Source: Polaromonas sp. (GTDB lineage: Bacteria > Pseudomonadota > Gammaproteobacteria > Burkholderiales > Burkholderiaceae_C). From it: a stretch of DNA of 32,838 bases. Each line of letters starts with the position of its first letter. Within the stretch, counting starts at the first letter, position 1. The translations under genes and the position numbers were made by a program. Location of the stretch: the NCBI GenBank assembly GCA_004293655.1, contig RDZZ01000126.1:1-32838 (forward strand), written 5' to 3'. This document shows positions 16,152-25,102 of this stretch, piece after piece. The notes below the pieces were generated by a model that was given only the letters and a program-made list of their open reading frames with translations, made no database searches and was not told the origin of the DNA.

Positions 16152-16259
16152 TGCCTGATCCTGAAAAAAACCTGAAACAGCAGCCTGCAAGGGGCGTTGC
16201 TTTTCAGATTTGATGGTGGGTAAACAGGCAACAGAGTGCCACCTGCCTCAATTTCAGCC

Positions 16260-16556
<297 letters not shown>

Positions 16557-16672
16557 CTAAGCACCGGGCCGGACGGATAAAAGCCGGCATCGATTTACTG
16601 CGCTCTGCTATGACAAATTAGCCATATTTATGGTGTCCACAATGCGAGTCGTCTCCAAAAACTCAGCCTCCA

Positions 16673-17419
16673 CTACATATACATTCCGCCATTCACGTGG
16701 ATTTCTTGCCCTGTGATGTAAGCGGCCTTGGGACTCGCCACAAAAGCTACAGCGTGGGCAATATCTTGCGCCTTGCCGAGATGGCCAAGAGGAATCTGCG
16801 CCAATAACGCTTTTTGTTGTTCCTCGGGCAATTTTGCTGTCATATCGGTCTCAATAAAGCCTGGCGCGATACAGTTGACGGTGATGTTGCGTGAACCCAG
16901 TTCACGCGCGAGCGCACGTGTCATGCCTGCCACACCAGCTTTGGCTGCTGCGTAATTGGATTGCCCGGCGTTGCCGGATGCCCCCACCACGGATGTGATG
17001 TTGATGATGCGGCCATAACGCTGCCTCATCATGGCGCGCATGACGGTGCGGCTCATGCGAAAAACCGCCTTGAGGTTGGTGTCAAGCACAGCATCCCAGT
17101 CATCGTCTTTCAAACGCATTGCCAGCATGTCGCGGGTAATACCTGCATTGTTAACCAGCACATGCAAGCCGCCGTGGTCTTTGACGATACGGTCAACCAG
17201 TGCCTGCGCTGCAATGACGTCATTCACATCCAGGTTCGCACCAGAGCAACCCGGAAAAGCAGCCAGGGTTTGGGTAATTTTGGCCGCACCTTCGTCGCTG
17301 GTAGCCGTTCCAATAACCACCAATCCTTTTTGAGCCAGCTCTAACGCAATGGCAGCGCCTATGCCGCGCGATGCACCTGTGACCAAGGCTACTTGACCTT
17401 CGAACTTTGATTCGCTCAT
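16673..17419 (-). CDS. fabG: 3-oxoacyl-[ACP] reductase
   Basis: FabG reduces 3-oxoacyl-ACP to 3-hydroxyacyl-ACP with NADPH. The 248-residue short-chain dehydrogenase has the nucleotide-binding GASRGIG (15-21), NNAG (90-93), catalytic Ser143, Tyr156 and Lys160 (YAAAK), and the C-terminal YITGQEIHVNGGMYM. The start ATG overlaps the fabD stop by four bases (ATGA at 17416-17419), so the genes are coupled. A 173-base spacer follows before acpP, which may hold a separate acpP promoter; no clear hexamers were found. Confidence 0.97.
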   Translation of the reverse strand: MSESKFEGQVALVTGASRGIGAAIALELAQKGLVVIGTATSDEGAAKITQTLAAFPGCSGANLDVNDVIAAQALVDRIVKDHGGLHVLVNNAGITRDMLAMRLKDDDWDAVLDTNLKAVFRMSRTVMRAMMRQRYGRIINITSVVGASGNAGQSNYAAAKAGVAGMTRALARELGSRNITVNCIAPGFIETDMTAKLPEEQQKALLAQIPLGHLGKAQDIAHAVAFVASPKAAYITGQEIHVNGGMYM

Positions 17420-18366
17420 GCCAGCACCTCCTCTAAAGACGTCATTGATATGGGGTCAAACAGGGACAAGCCCGTCAACTCTGCGTCAATCCTTTTCACC
17501 AGACCAGCCAGCACTTTGCCCGGCCCACACTCCACAATATGGGTTACGCCCCGCGCTTTGATGGCGCGTACGCACTCTACCCACCGAACAGGGCCAAACG
17601 ACTGCCTGTAGAGTGCGGCTCGAATACGATTCACGTCGGTTTCTACGGCAACGTCGATGTTGTTGATGACCGGTATCAGCGGCGCAGAAAGTACGATGGC
17701 AGCTAATTTTTCTTTCAGCGCTTCGGCAGCTGGTTTCATCAGGCTGGAATGAAAAGGTGCAGAGACAGCCAGCAGCAAAGCGCGTTTGGCGCCATTGGCT
17801 TTCAAGATCTCGCAGGCCTTGTCAACAGCCATCTTGCTGCCAGCGATCACCGTTTGCAGAGGGTCATTGAAGTTAACAGCTTCGACCACTTCGCCGGAGT
17901 CAATGTCAAAAGTAGTCTGTGCTTCGAGACAAGCCTGCATGACTTTATGAGCGTCAAGCCCCAAAATGGCTGCCATCGCACCAGCACCCACCGGTACGGC
18001 GTTTTGCATGGCCTCGGCACGAAAGCGCACCAGAGGTACGGCTTGCGAGAGCGACAGCACACCAGAGGCTACCAGCGCACCATACTCGCCCAGAGAGTGC
18101 CCGGCCATGACCACGGGAGGAATCCCCGTCTCAGACATCCACGCTCGGTACGCAGCAACACCAGCGACCAGCATCACTGGCTGCGTGTTAGTGGTCAATG
18201 CCAGGGCTTCCTTGGGCCCTTCCTTGATCAACAAGGCCAGATCCTGATTCAGTGCATCAGAGGCTTCTGCCAATGTTCGGATGACCTCGGGGTGATCCCC
18301 CCAGGCATTGAGCATGCCCACCGACTGGGAGCCTTGCCCTGGAAAAACAAAAGCGAACGGTAACAA
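17416..18366 (-). CDS. fabD: Malonyl-CoA:ACP transacylase
   Basis: FabD moves malonyl groups from CoA to ACP. From a TTG at 18364-18366 it has 316 residues and begins LPFAFVFPGQGSQ, the standard FabD N-terminus, with GHSLGE holding nucleophile Ser91 and the later PFHSSLM histidine. A CGGAG ribosome binding site lies 8 bases upstream of this TTG. The frame stays open to 18639, but the extra 91 residues overlap the upstream membrane protein gene and have no family likeness, so the fusion-like form is rejected. In this cluster fabD is separated from fabH by two unrelated genes. Confidence 0.95.
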   Translation of the reverse strand: MLPFAFVFPGQGSQSVGMLNAWGDHPEVIRTLAEASDALNQDLALLIKEGPKEALALTTNTQPVMLVAGVAAYRAWMSETGIPPVVMAGHSLGEYGALVASGVLSLSQAVPLVRFRAEAMQNAVPVGAGAMAAILGLDAHKVMQACLEAQTTFDIDSGEVVEAVNFNDPLQTVIAGSKMAVDKACEILKANGAKRALLLAVSAPFHSSLMKPAAEALKEKLAAIVLSAPLIPVINNIDVAVETDVNRIRAALYRQSFGPVRWVECVRAIKARGVTHIVECGPGKVLAGLVKRIDAELTGLSLFDPISMTSLEEVLA

Positions 18367-18383
18367 AGTAATGACTCCGGTTA

Positions 18384-19031
18384 TCAGTTGAATGCAGGCG
18401 ATGAAGCTCGACGAACTCGGGCCACCGTTTTTTTTAAACCGCGCCTGACACAATAAGAGACAGCAAAAATGGCCAACCAGGGATCCATGAGGTAATCCCA
18501 AAGATTGGTGGACTCCAATATGCCAGCCGTCCAGGCAAGCAAGGCCAAACCCACCAGCGTGGGTAAAAGCCGCAAACCAAACCCCCATGCCAGCAGCGAT
18601 ACAAACAGCAAGCCAGCCCACAGGCCAGGCGCGCCCCATCCAGGGCGATAAGCATCCCAGTCACCCCAGCCAAGCGCCAGCGGATAGAGAAACAGCGCTG
18701 CAACGGCGACCACTGCCAACACTGCAGCGTGCTCGCGGCTGTACACAACGCAGCGTCCAGACAAGCGCTGGCGCAAACCAAGGCATGCGAGTACGACCAA
18801 GGTGATGCTCAAATCCGAGCTGACACCTCTGATGTACGCAAGAATCGGCAGCTGTGCGCCTCCAACGGGCAGCCACAACACCAAAAAACAGGCCAGAGTG
18901 AGGACTTTTCTGCATCGCAAGCTCAAGCGGGTGGCATTGAGCAGCCTCAGGCACCCGGCGCTCAGCACCAGGTCCAGACCCATCAAGGCTACAAAATCAG
19001 TGAGTGGGGGGAACATGGACAACATTGACAC
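18384..19031 (-). CDS. Polytopic membrane protein of unknown function
   Basis: I do not recognise this 215-residue protein. It is strongly hydrophobic with about six predicted transmembrane segments (around 8-28, 42-66, 72-86, 103-121, 133-152 and 155-170) and a basic C-terminus (RRGLKKTVARVRRA). No enzymatic motif is evident. It starts at GTG 19031, or ATG 19025 or 19016, and overlaps the 3' end of the sialidase-like gene by up to 35 bases, while its stop lies 17 bases before fabD. The tight packing suggests co-transcription and perhaps joint function with the BNR protein. It is one of two genes that break the usual fabH-fabD adjacency. Confidence 0.75.
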   Translation of the reverse strand: MSMLSMFPPLTDFVALMGLDLVLSAGCLRLLNATRLSLRCRKVLTLACFLVLWLPVGGAQLPILAYIRGVSSDLSITLVVLACLGLRQRLSGRCVVYSREHAAVLAVVAVAALFLYPLALGWGDWDAYRPGWGAPGLWAGLLFVSLLAWGFGLRLLPTLVGLALLAWTAGILESTNLWDYLMDPWLAIFAVSYCVRRGLKKTVARVRRASSPAFN

Positions 19032-20442
19032 CGGTTGGCTGGACTGTGGGCGCAGGCTGCAAAGGGTCCAGGCGAATGTGCTTGATACGGGTACGGTGCC
19101 AGGTGTAGATCAAATGGATATAGCCGTCACGACTTTGCAGCAGATGAGGATAGGAGAACTCCAGCCAGCAACTCTCTGGGCTGCACAGCTGGCGTCTGGC
19201 GCTGGCAACGTAGGCAGAGATTTGATTCTGGGCCACGCCGCTGGCAGCGAGTTCGCGCCCGAGCACACGCTCATAGTCCTCAAAAGGAAGGCGGGTTGTG
19301 GGTGTGGCAGAAGACTCAACAATCCACTGGGAAGCGCCTTCAAAATACCCTTTTTTATCAGTCTGCGATCCGGGCTGTGGTTCAGTGCGTGATCCAGTCC
19401 GCAACAGCGCCAGAATTTGACGGTGGTTGGTTGCCGGGTTTAAAGCCAGCCACTGAACACCGCTGCGCGTGACCACACCAGCTATTGAGGCGTCCGGGTT
19501 GGGCCAAGCTGTGGCGCGAGTCGTTGTCCATGTTTTACCCGCATCATCTGTTGTGGATGCCATCAGTGCTTTTGCATTACCAGAGCGCATGTAAACATCG
19601 GCACTCGTGGGGCTTGTCACCAGAACCACGGGCTGAAGGCTGGTTTGACTGCCCGGAATTCGGACTTTATCGACAACGCGGCCCTGCGCGTCGATACGCA
19701 AAATTTCACCCAGCTTGGTGATGAACTCATGGTAGACAGGCAGGGCAATTTGGCCATCCGCCAGCGCCAGGGGCGCTCCTTTGACCAGCGTGCTGATGTT
19801 CAAAAACGGCGAGGTCACCAGACGCCGGGGCTGACTCCAACTGATGCCCTCATCTGTTGAACGCGACCAAGTGATGGCGCTGCCAGCCCAACCGCCTAGT
19901 GAAACATTGACCATCCACAGCCAGAGAGCGCCATCAGGTGCCCTGGCAATCACCGGATTACCTATTTTTTTGACATAACGCCAAAGACCGCGCTCGATTT
20001 GGTGTCTCTCAAAAAGCGTGCTTTCTACACCCCACTGAAGGGTTGCCGCATCCATGACGGCGGTTTGCACGCTCACATCTCCAGCTCCTTCTCTCGAACC
20101 GGAAAACCACACAGCCCGCAAACTGCCATTGAGCAACTCCACCATGGAAGCTGCATGTACCGCTTGTCCAGGTGTGCTGGAGACAAACTGCGCGTCCAGC
20201 ATAAAGTGTCCGTCAACAGAGCGCTGTAATGGTCTGGATGCGGAGTTTAGGGGGTTTGCAACAGGCTCAGATAGGCGTGCAGAAGCTTCTGGTGATTGTT
20301 GTGGTGATTGTGCAGCAGGCAAGCGTGTGACGGTTTTCCAGCCTGCAAGCGCAAAGGCAAGCACCAGCATCGCGGCAGTCAGATACTCAAAAATACCAAC
20401 GGGCTTGAATCTCAAGCGCCTCCCTTTGTGCTGTATTAGCAT
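18997..20442 (-). CDS. Membrane-anchored sialidase-fold (BNR/Asp-box) protein
   Basis: The 481-residue protein has a basic N-terminus, one transmembrane segment (about 19-35), a Pro/Ser-rich linker (42-75) and a beta-propeller-like domain. Two Asp boxes are visible, SRSTDEGISW (193-202) and STTDDAGKTW (296-305). The C-terminal SYPHLLQSRDGYIHLIYTW and HRTRIKHIRL resemble the end of BNR_2 sialidase-like domains. Its substrate is unknown; catalytic sialidase residues cannot be confirmed by eye, so glycoside hydrolase activity is only possible. The domain should be periplasmic, anchored to the inner membrane. It begins 26 bases after the fabH stop and overlaps the downstream membrane protein, placing it in the fatty acid operon. 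Confidence 0.8.
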   Translation of the reverse strand: MLIQHKGRRLRFKPVGIFEYLTAAMLVLAFALAGWKTVTRLPAAQSPQQSPEASARLSEPVANPLNSASRPLQRSVDGHFMLDAQFVSSTPGQAVHAASMVELLNGSLRAVWFSGSREGAGDVSVQTAVMDAATLQWGVESTLFERHQIERGLWRYVKKIGNPVIARAPDGALWLWMVNVSLGGWAGSAITWSRSTDEGISWSQPRRLVTSPFLNISTLVKGAPLALADGQIALPVYHEFITKLGEILRIDAQGRVVDKVRIPGSQTSLQPVVLVTSPTSADVYMRSGNAKALMASTTDDAGKTWTTTRATAWPNPDASIAGVVTRSGVQWLALNPATNHRQILALLRTGSRTEPQPGSQTDKKGYFEGASQWIVESSATPTTRLPFEDYERVLGRELAASGVAQNQISAYVASARRQLCSPESCWLEFSYPHLLQSRDGYIHLIYTWHRTRIKHIRLDPLQPAPTVQPTGVNVVHVPPTH

Positions 20443-20467
20443 CGCGACATCGCCACCATGCTGTCAC

Positions 20468-21445
20468 TCAATAATTGAGCAACACAGCACCCCAGGTGAA
20501 GCCGCCACCCACGCCTTCGAGCATCAAGGTGTCACCTTTTTTGATCTTGCCACTGCGCACTGCTGTATCCAATGCCAATGGAATGGATGCAGCCGAGGTA
20601 TTGCCATGCTGATCTACCGTGATGATCAGCTTTTCAAGCGGTACCTTCAATTTTTTGGCGGTGCTCTGCATGATACGGATATTGGCCTGATGCGGGATCA
20701 GCCAGTCAATATCGGCATCTGTCAAATAGGCTTTGGCCAGCGCTGCACGCGCCGCGCTTTCAAGCACGCCCACCGCCAGCTTGAAGACAGCCTGACCATC
20801 CATTTTGAGCAGCGGATCACCCAGCACTTTGCCGCCCGACACGCCGCCAGGCACGCACAAAATGTTGACATGCTTGCCATCGGCGTGCAAATCGCTTGCC
20901 AAAATACCAGGTGTCTCTGATGCTTGCAGGACGACCGCACCCGCGCCATCACCAAACAGCACGCAGGTGGTACGGTCCGAAAAGTCGAGAATGCGTGAAA
21001 AAACCTCTGCGCCGATCACCAGTGCCTTGGTAGCCGTACCACTCTTGATGAGCGCATCAGCAACAGTCAGCGCATAGACAAAACCACTGCAAACCGCTTG
21101 CAGGTCAAAAGCCGGACAACCTGCCATGCCGAGTTTGTTCTGCAAAATGCACGCTGTGGAAGGAAACACCATGTCTGGTGTGGATGTCGCCACAATGATG
21201 AGATCAATATCAACGGGCTCTAGTCCAGCGGCCTCCAGTGCCTTTTTGGCAGCCTCTACACCCAGATCACTCGAACACACACCTGCTGCCGCAAAGTGGC
21301 GGGCGTGAATACCTGTGCGCTCGACGATCCAGTCATCAGAGGTTTCTATGCCTTGGGCTGCAAGTTCAGCGGCCAAATCAGCGTTGGTCAGCCGACGCGG
21401 GGGCAAGTAGCTGCCGGTACCGGTGATTCGTGAATATCTGGCCAT
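20468..21445 (-). CDS. fabH: 3-oxoacyl-[ACP] synthase III
   Basis: FabH starts fatty acid synthesis by condensing acetyl-CoA with malonyl-ACP. The 325-residue protein has Cys119 ([10 protein letters not shown]), His252 ([10 protein letters not shown]) and Asn282 (HGNTSAAS), the Cys-His-Asn triad, and ends [13 protein letters not shown] as the family does. The start lies 12 bases after the plsX stop. Membership in the plsX-fabH pair is standard. Confidence 0.97.
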   Translation of the reverse strand: MARYSRITGTGSYLPPRRLTNADLAAELAAQGIETSDDWIVERTGIHARHFAAAGVCSSDLGVEAAKKALEAAGLEPVDIDLIIVATSTPDMVFPSTACILQNKLGMAGCPAFDLQAVCSGFVYALTVADALIKSGTATKALVIGAEVFSRILDFSDRTTCVLFGDGAGAVVLQASETPGILASDLHADGKHVNILCVPGGVSGGKVLGDPLLKMDGQAVFKLAVGVLESAARAALAKAYLTDADIDWLIPHQANIRIMQSTAKKLKVPLEKLIITVDQHGNTSAASIPLALDTAVRSGKIKKGDTLMLEGVGGGFTWGAVLLNY

Positions 21446-21457
21446 GAATAAAATCCG

Positions 21458-22570
21458 TCAGTGGGTCGGGGCAAAGACCGTTGCATCCGTTGATATCAAG
21501 TAGCTTGTGGGCACAGCTACAACTGCGGGCAACACTTTGGTCATGACCAGCAAAGGAGCTGCGTGCGTGATGCGTTCGTACACTTTTTCAAGCAGGCTGT
21601 TTCTCGCCGCATCATAAGCTCGATTGAGCGCACGCTCGAAGGCAAAGGCATCGGCAGAGCCATGGCTTTTGAACACCAAGCCCTGCAAGCCCAGTAAAGC
21701 CGCACCGTTGTAACGCCTGTGATCCATTCTGCTCTTAACCGCACTTAGAACCGGATAAGCAACGACACCTGCCATTTTAGTGAAAATGTTGCGTGAAAAC
21801 TCTGTCTTGATGAAACTGCCGATCATACCGGCCAGACCTTCGCTGGTTTTCAAGGCCACATTACCTACAAAACCATCACACACCACAATGTCTGTGGTGC
21901 CTTTGAATATATCGTTGCCTTCAACATTCCCGTAGAAATTGAGATCGCCGGAGTTGGAGGCTGATCGCAACAGTTCACCTGCTTTTTTAATGACTTCACT
22001 GCCTTTTATCGCCTCTTCGCCTATATTGAGCAGCCCGACGCTGGGCGTGAGATTCTCACTGATGGCAGCCACGAGGGCAGATCCCATCACAGCAAACTGG
22101 AGCAAATGGTCTTCGGTGCAATCGACGTTGGCACCGAGATCAAGCACGGTGGTGGCACCGCCCACTGCATTTGGCAATTGGGTCGCAATGGCAGGTCGGT
22201 CTATGCCGTCCATGGTTTTAAGCACGTATCGCGCTACGGCCATGAGCGCACCGGTGTTACCAGCAGAAACGGCCGCTTGTGCGCTGCCATCTTTGACTTG
22301 GTTGACAGCCACACGCATGGAAGAGTTTTTCTTTCGGCGCAATGCGATTTCTATTGAGTCGTCCATGGTGACGACTTCACTGGCCTCGACCATCCGGCAG
22401 CGCGGGTGTGCCAGCAGTTGGGCATACAGTGCGTGAGACTGCAAGACCGGGGTTTGTCCTACGAGTAGCAGTTCGGCATCCGCGTGGTTGCTCAAAAAAG
22501 CCAGACTGGCTGGTATCGTGACAACAACGCCAAAGTCACCGCCCATAGCATCAACGGCGATCCTGATCAT
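21458..22570 (-). CDS. plsX: Phosphate acyltransferase PlsX
   Basis: PlsX makes acyl-phosphate from acyl-ACP, the acyl donor for PlsY in phospholipid synthesis. The 370-residue protein begins [13 protein letters not shown], the family signature, and contains [21 protein letters not shown] and [19 protein letters not shown] (19 residues), all PlsX landmarks. It is somewhat longer than many homologues because of a C-terminal tail after about residue 335. It lies between rpmF and fabH, as in E. coli. Confidence 0.97.
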   Translation of the reverse strand: MIRIAVDAMGGDFGVVVTIPASLAFLSNHADAELLLVGQTPVLQSHALYAQLLAHPRCRMVEASEVVTMDDSIEIALRRKKNSSMRVAVNQVKDGSAQAAVSAGNTGALMAVARYVLKTMDGIDRPAIATQLPNAVGGATTVLDLGANVDCTEDHLLQFAVMGSALVAAISENLTPSVGLLNIGEEAIKGSEVIKKAGELLRSASNSGDLNFYGNVEGNDIFKGTTDIVVCDGFVGNVALKTSEGLAGMIGSFIKTEFSRNIFTKMAGVVAYPVLSAVKSRMDHRRYNGAALLGLQGLVFKSHGSADAFAFERALNRAYDAARNSLLEKVYERITHAAPLLVMTKVLPAVVAVPTSYLISTDATVFAPTH

Positions 22571-22627
22571 GAGCAGGCAGCAACGGTCAATTCAATGGCA
22601 AAAGAATGCAACATAAAAACGAGACCC

Positions 22628-22656
22628 AAAGAAAAGCCCGCAGGATAAGTGCGGGC
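22628..22656 (-). terminator. Partial terminator between rpmF and plsX
   Basis: On the - strand GCCCGCA (22656-22650), a 7-base loop and TGCGGGC (22642-22636) are followed by TTTTCTTT (22635-22628). It looks like an intrinsic terminator or attenuator after the highly expressed L32 gene, allowing partial read-through into plsX. Confidence 0.7.
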
Positions 22657-22675
22657 TCATGCTTATGGCGTTGTA

Positions 22676-22858
22676 TTACGCTTCAGATTTGGTTTTCAAG
22701 ACCTTGCGACCGCGGTAAAAACCAGTCGGGCTGATGTGGTGGCGCAAGTGAATCTCACCTGTGGTGGACTCTACTGCCATGCCCGGCACATTCAGTGCGT
22801 TGTGCGAACGGTGCATGCCGCGCTTGGAAGGAGATTTTTTGTTCTGCTGGACGGCCAT
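22676..22858 (-). CDS. rpmF: 50S ribosomal protein L32
   Basis: The 60-residue basic protein begins [19 protein letters not shown], the standard L32 start, and carries the [12 protein letters not shown] ending. The zinc-binding cysteines of some L32 proteins are absent, as in many proteobacteria. A strong AGGAG (22865-22869, - strand) precedes the ATG. It lies downstream of yceD, the conserved yceD-rpmF-plsX order, but with an unusually long 267-base spacer. Confidence 0.97.
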   Translation of the reverse strand: MAVQQNKKSPSKRGMHRSHNALNVPGMAVESTTGEIHLRHHISPTGFYRGRKVLKTKSEA

Positions 22859-22864
22859 GTTCCG

Positions 22865-22869
22865 CTCCT
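22865..22869 (-). promoter_or_regulatory. Shine-Dalgarno of rpmF
   Basis: AGGAG on the - strand, 6 bases before the rpmF start codon. It is among the strongest ribosome binding sites in the window and fits a ribosomal protein gene. Confidence 0.7.
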
Positions 22870-23125
22870 GATAAACACGCTGATGAACTCATGGCACCAG
22901 CGTATGGGTTGGTAAATTGCGCATCAGATTCTCAAGTGCAAGCAGCTTTGATTTCAGAAAGTCTCATGAAATCCTTGGGCTACCCACATTGCCGTATCAA
23001 TACGCGAAGCCTTGGATTATAGCCCGGATAAGTCATTGCTCTTCATTGCCACGCCTTGGCAAACTGCAGCAAGAGTCGATACCGTGAGGCCTCACAACAG
23101 ATACGTGCCTTATCTTCACACTCCT

Positions 23126-23671
23126 TCACACTTTTTTACCCTTGAGCTGGGCCAGCACTGCAAAGGGGTTGGGCTTTTCAATGGCGATGTCTGTGAGTTC
23201 AGGCTCCCCGACGCTCAACACAGGAGCCACGGGACACTGCGCATGCATGGGCACCAGAGGCAAGGCCATGAGCAACTCGTCCTCCAGCACGCAGAGCAGG
23301 TCAAACTGCGGCACCATGACCAGCAGGTCTTCCTCGCACTGGTCGTCCTCGGCCATGGCGATTTCTTCGGTGGCTACAAACCGGTACCACTGGTCAACCA
23401 CCAGTGGTGCATGCATCAACCCCATACAGCGCTGACATGTCAGGGCAAGCGTGGCAGTGGCCTGCAGATGCAGCCAGATATCGGCCTCAGCCCCGGAGCC
23501 AGTCCGTAACTCGGGATGAGCCTGCCAATTCACAGTCAAATCGGGCTCTAGCGCTTGTGTTTCCAGCGCCAGGCGCTCCATATTTTGTAGCAAAGTAGTA
23601 CCGATCAGAGGGTGACCCTCTGCGGCAAAGGCCTGCATGTTGAGCCTGCTGGCTTGAAGATGTGTGGTCAT
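23126..23671 (-). CDS. yceD: YceD family (DUF177) protein
   Basis: YceD/DUF177 proteins are linked to rpmF in most bacteria and to 23S rRNA accumulation in some organisms; the exact role is not settled. The 181-residue protein has the CxxC of the family (LTCQRCMG, Cys79 and Cys82), the acidic segment EDDQCEEDLL and the C-terminal NPFAVLAQLKGKK. Its start is 25 bases from the divergent yceF start, so the two promoters must overlap or lie inside the genes. The 267 bases between its stop and rpmF have no convincing gene. Confidence 0.92.
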   Translation of the reverse strand: MTTHLQASRLNMQAFAAEGHPLIGTTLLQNMERLALETQALEPDLTVNWQAHPELRTGSGAEADIWLHLQATATLALTCQRCMGLMHAPLVVDQWYRFVATEEIAMAEDDQCEEDLLVMVPQFDLLCVLEDELLMALPLVPMHAQCPVAPVLSVGEPELTDIAIEKPNPFAVLAQLKGKKV

Positions 23672-23696
23672 GGCGACAGTGTAAGAGAATCAAGCC

Positions 23697-24326
23697 ATGA
23701 ACTCTCTTGCCGTACGCCCTCAAAAAGCCCGTTCCCTGGTGCTGGGCTCCACCTCACCGTATCGCCAGACGCTGTTACAGCGCCTGCAGATTCCATTTGA
23801 AACCGCTGCACCCGGGGTTGACGAAACTCCACACCCAGGCGAGGTACCGCGCATGCTGGCACAGCGCCTGGCACTGGCAAAAGCCAGGGCGGTCGCCCAC
23901 CTGTTTCCTGATGCGGTGGTCATTGGCTCGGATCAGGTCGCTGACCTGTCAGGCATACCCCTGGGCAAACCTGGTACGCATGAAAAGGCCGTAGCGCAAT
24001 TGCGTCAGATGCGTGGGCAAACCGTTATCTTTCAAACAGCGGTGTCGGTGGTGTGCCTGGAAAGCGGGTTTGAAGAGAACAGCCTGGCTGCCGTGAGTGT
24101 GAAATTCCGTGACCTGACAGACATTGAGATTGAGAACTACCTGCGTGCCGAGCAGCCTTACGACTGCGCGGGCAGCGCCAAAAGCGAAGGGCTGGGTATC
24201 GCATTGCTGGCATCCATCGACAGTGATGACCCGACTGCACTGGTCGGGTTGCCGCTGATACGCACTTGCCAGATGCTCCGCGCAGCAGGCATTGAGTTGC
24301 TGTCACCTGCAAAAACCACCATATGA
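23697..24326 (+). CDS. Maf family nucleotide pyrophosphatase, YceF type
   Basis: Maf proteins hydrolyse non-canonical nucleotides; the YceF branch prefers 7-methyl-GTP. The 209-residue protein has LGSTSPYRQTLL (16-27), the VIGSDQVAD motif (75-83), YDCAGSAKSEGLG and DPTALVGLP. Placement next to yceD-rpmF, as in E. coli (yceF divergent from yceD), supports the YceF type, but substrate preference cannot be fixed by eye. The stop overlaps the next gene's start by four bases (ATGA at 24323-24326), so the two are translationally coupled. Confidence 0.92.
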   Translation: MNSLAVRPQKARSLVLGSTSPYRQTLLQRLQIPFETAAPGVDETPHPGEVPRMLAQRLALAKARAVAHLFPDAVVIGSDQVADLSGIPLGKPGTHEKAVAQLRQMRGQTVIFQTAVSVVCLESGFEENSLAAVSVKFRDLTDIEIENYLRAEQPYDCAGSAKSEGLGIALLASIDSDDPTALVGLPLIRTCQMLRAAGIELLSPAKTTI

Positions 24327-25102
24327 ATACAACCGCCACCATGAAAGCCAAAGGCAAGCTTTATTTAATACCCGCTCCGCTTGACTTTGGCTGTGATGTC
24401 CAGGCACCGCTACAGGATGTGATGCCGCTGGCCACGTTGCAGATGGCAGCGCGCCTGCCCTGCTGGATTTGTGAAAATGCCAAAAGCACGCGTGCCTACC
24501 TCAAGCGCATCAACGACCTTCAGCCCTTGACCACGCCCGTGCAGTCGCTGCAAATTCAGGAGCTTCCCCGAGAAGTCCACAAAAAAGGGGATCACCATGG
24601 CAACTTCGATGCCCGTCCATTGTTGATGGCTGCCCTGGAAGGCCGGGATACGGGGCTGGTCAGCGAAGCCGGTATGCCCGCAATCGCTGACCCAGGCTCA
24701 TCTGTTGTACGGGCTGCGCATGATCTGGGTGTTGAGGTGATTGCGCTGACTGGGCCTGTGTCGTTGATGCTCGCGCTGGCATCGAGTGGCATGAGTGGCC
24801 AGAACTTTGCCTTTGCAGGCTATTTACCGCAAGATGCAGGCGAGCGATCACAACGTATTCGCGAGCTTGAATCTTTGGCTTTGAAGACGGGCCAGACCCA
24901 GATGTTCATTGAAACACCCTACCGCAACACGGCGCTGCTGCAGGCGTTGCTGCAAACACTGCAGGGCAATACCCGGCTGGCGCTGAGTTGCGGTTTGACG
25001 CTTGAAAAAGCCTGGAACTTCAGCGCTCAGGCTAACCACTGGAAGAAAACCAAGCCCGTTGTACCGCTGGATTTACCAACGGTATTTGGTATCGGGCGTT
25101 AG
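24323..25102 (+). CDS. RsmI-like SAM-dependent methyltransferase
   Basis: The 259-residue protein belongs to the tetrapyrrole methylase fold group containing RsmI (16S rRNA C1402 ribose methylase). Motifs: KLYLIPAPLD near the start, then SEAGMPAIADPGSSVVRAA and LTGPVSLMLALASSGM, which align with the RsmI SDAGTP...DPG and PGPSA segments, then FAGYLP and the ETPYRN motif. The N-terminal GN-type loop of true RsmI (ATPIGNLxD) is replaced by IPAPLD, so it is a paralogue rather than RsmI itself; its substrate is unknown. It is coupled to the Maf gene. Its stop overlaps the convergent sppA stop (TTAG at 25099-25102). Confidence 0.85.
   Translation: MNTTATMKAKGKLYLIPAPLDFGCDVQAPLQDVMPLATLQMAARLPCWICENAKSTRAYLKRINDLQPLTTPVQSLQIQELPREVHKKGDHHGNFDARPLLMAALEGRDTGLVSEAGMPAIADPGSSVVRAAHDLGVEVIALTGPVSLMLALASSGMSGQNFAFAGYLPQDAGERSQRIRELESLALKTGQTQMFIETPYRNTALLQALLQTLQGNTRLALSCGLTLEKAWNFSAQANHWKKTKPVVPLDLPTVFGIGR

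Noticed and set aside
18367-18639. N-terminal extension of FabD that would make a membrane-segment fusion
   Set aside because: It overlaps the membrane protein gene in another frame, shows no family likeness, and a ribosome binding site supports the TTG at 18366.
22859-23125. Possible small gene between yceD and rpmF
   Set aside because: No frame with a ribosome binding site or recognisable product. I see only unstructured spacer sequence, with no clear promoter hexamers.
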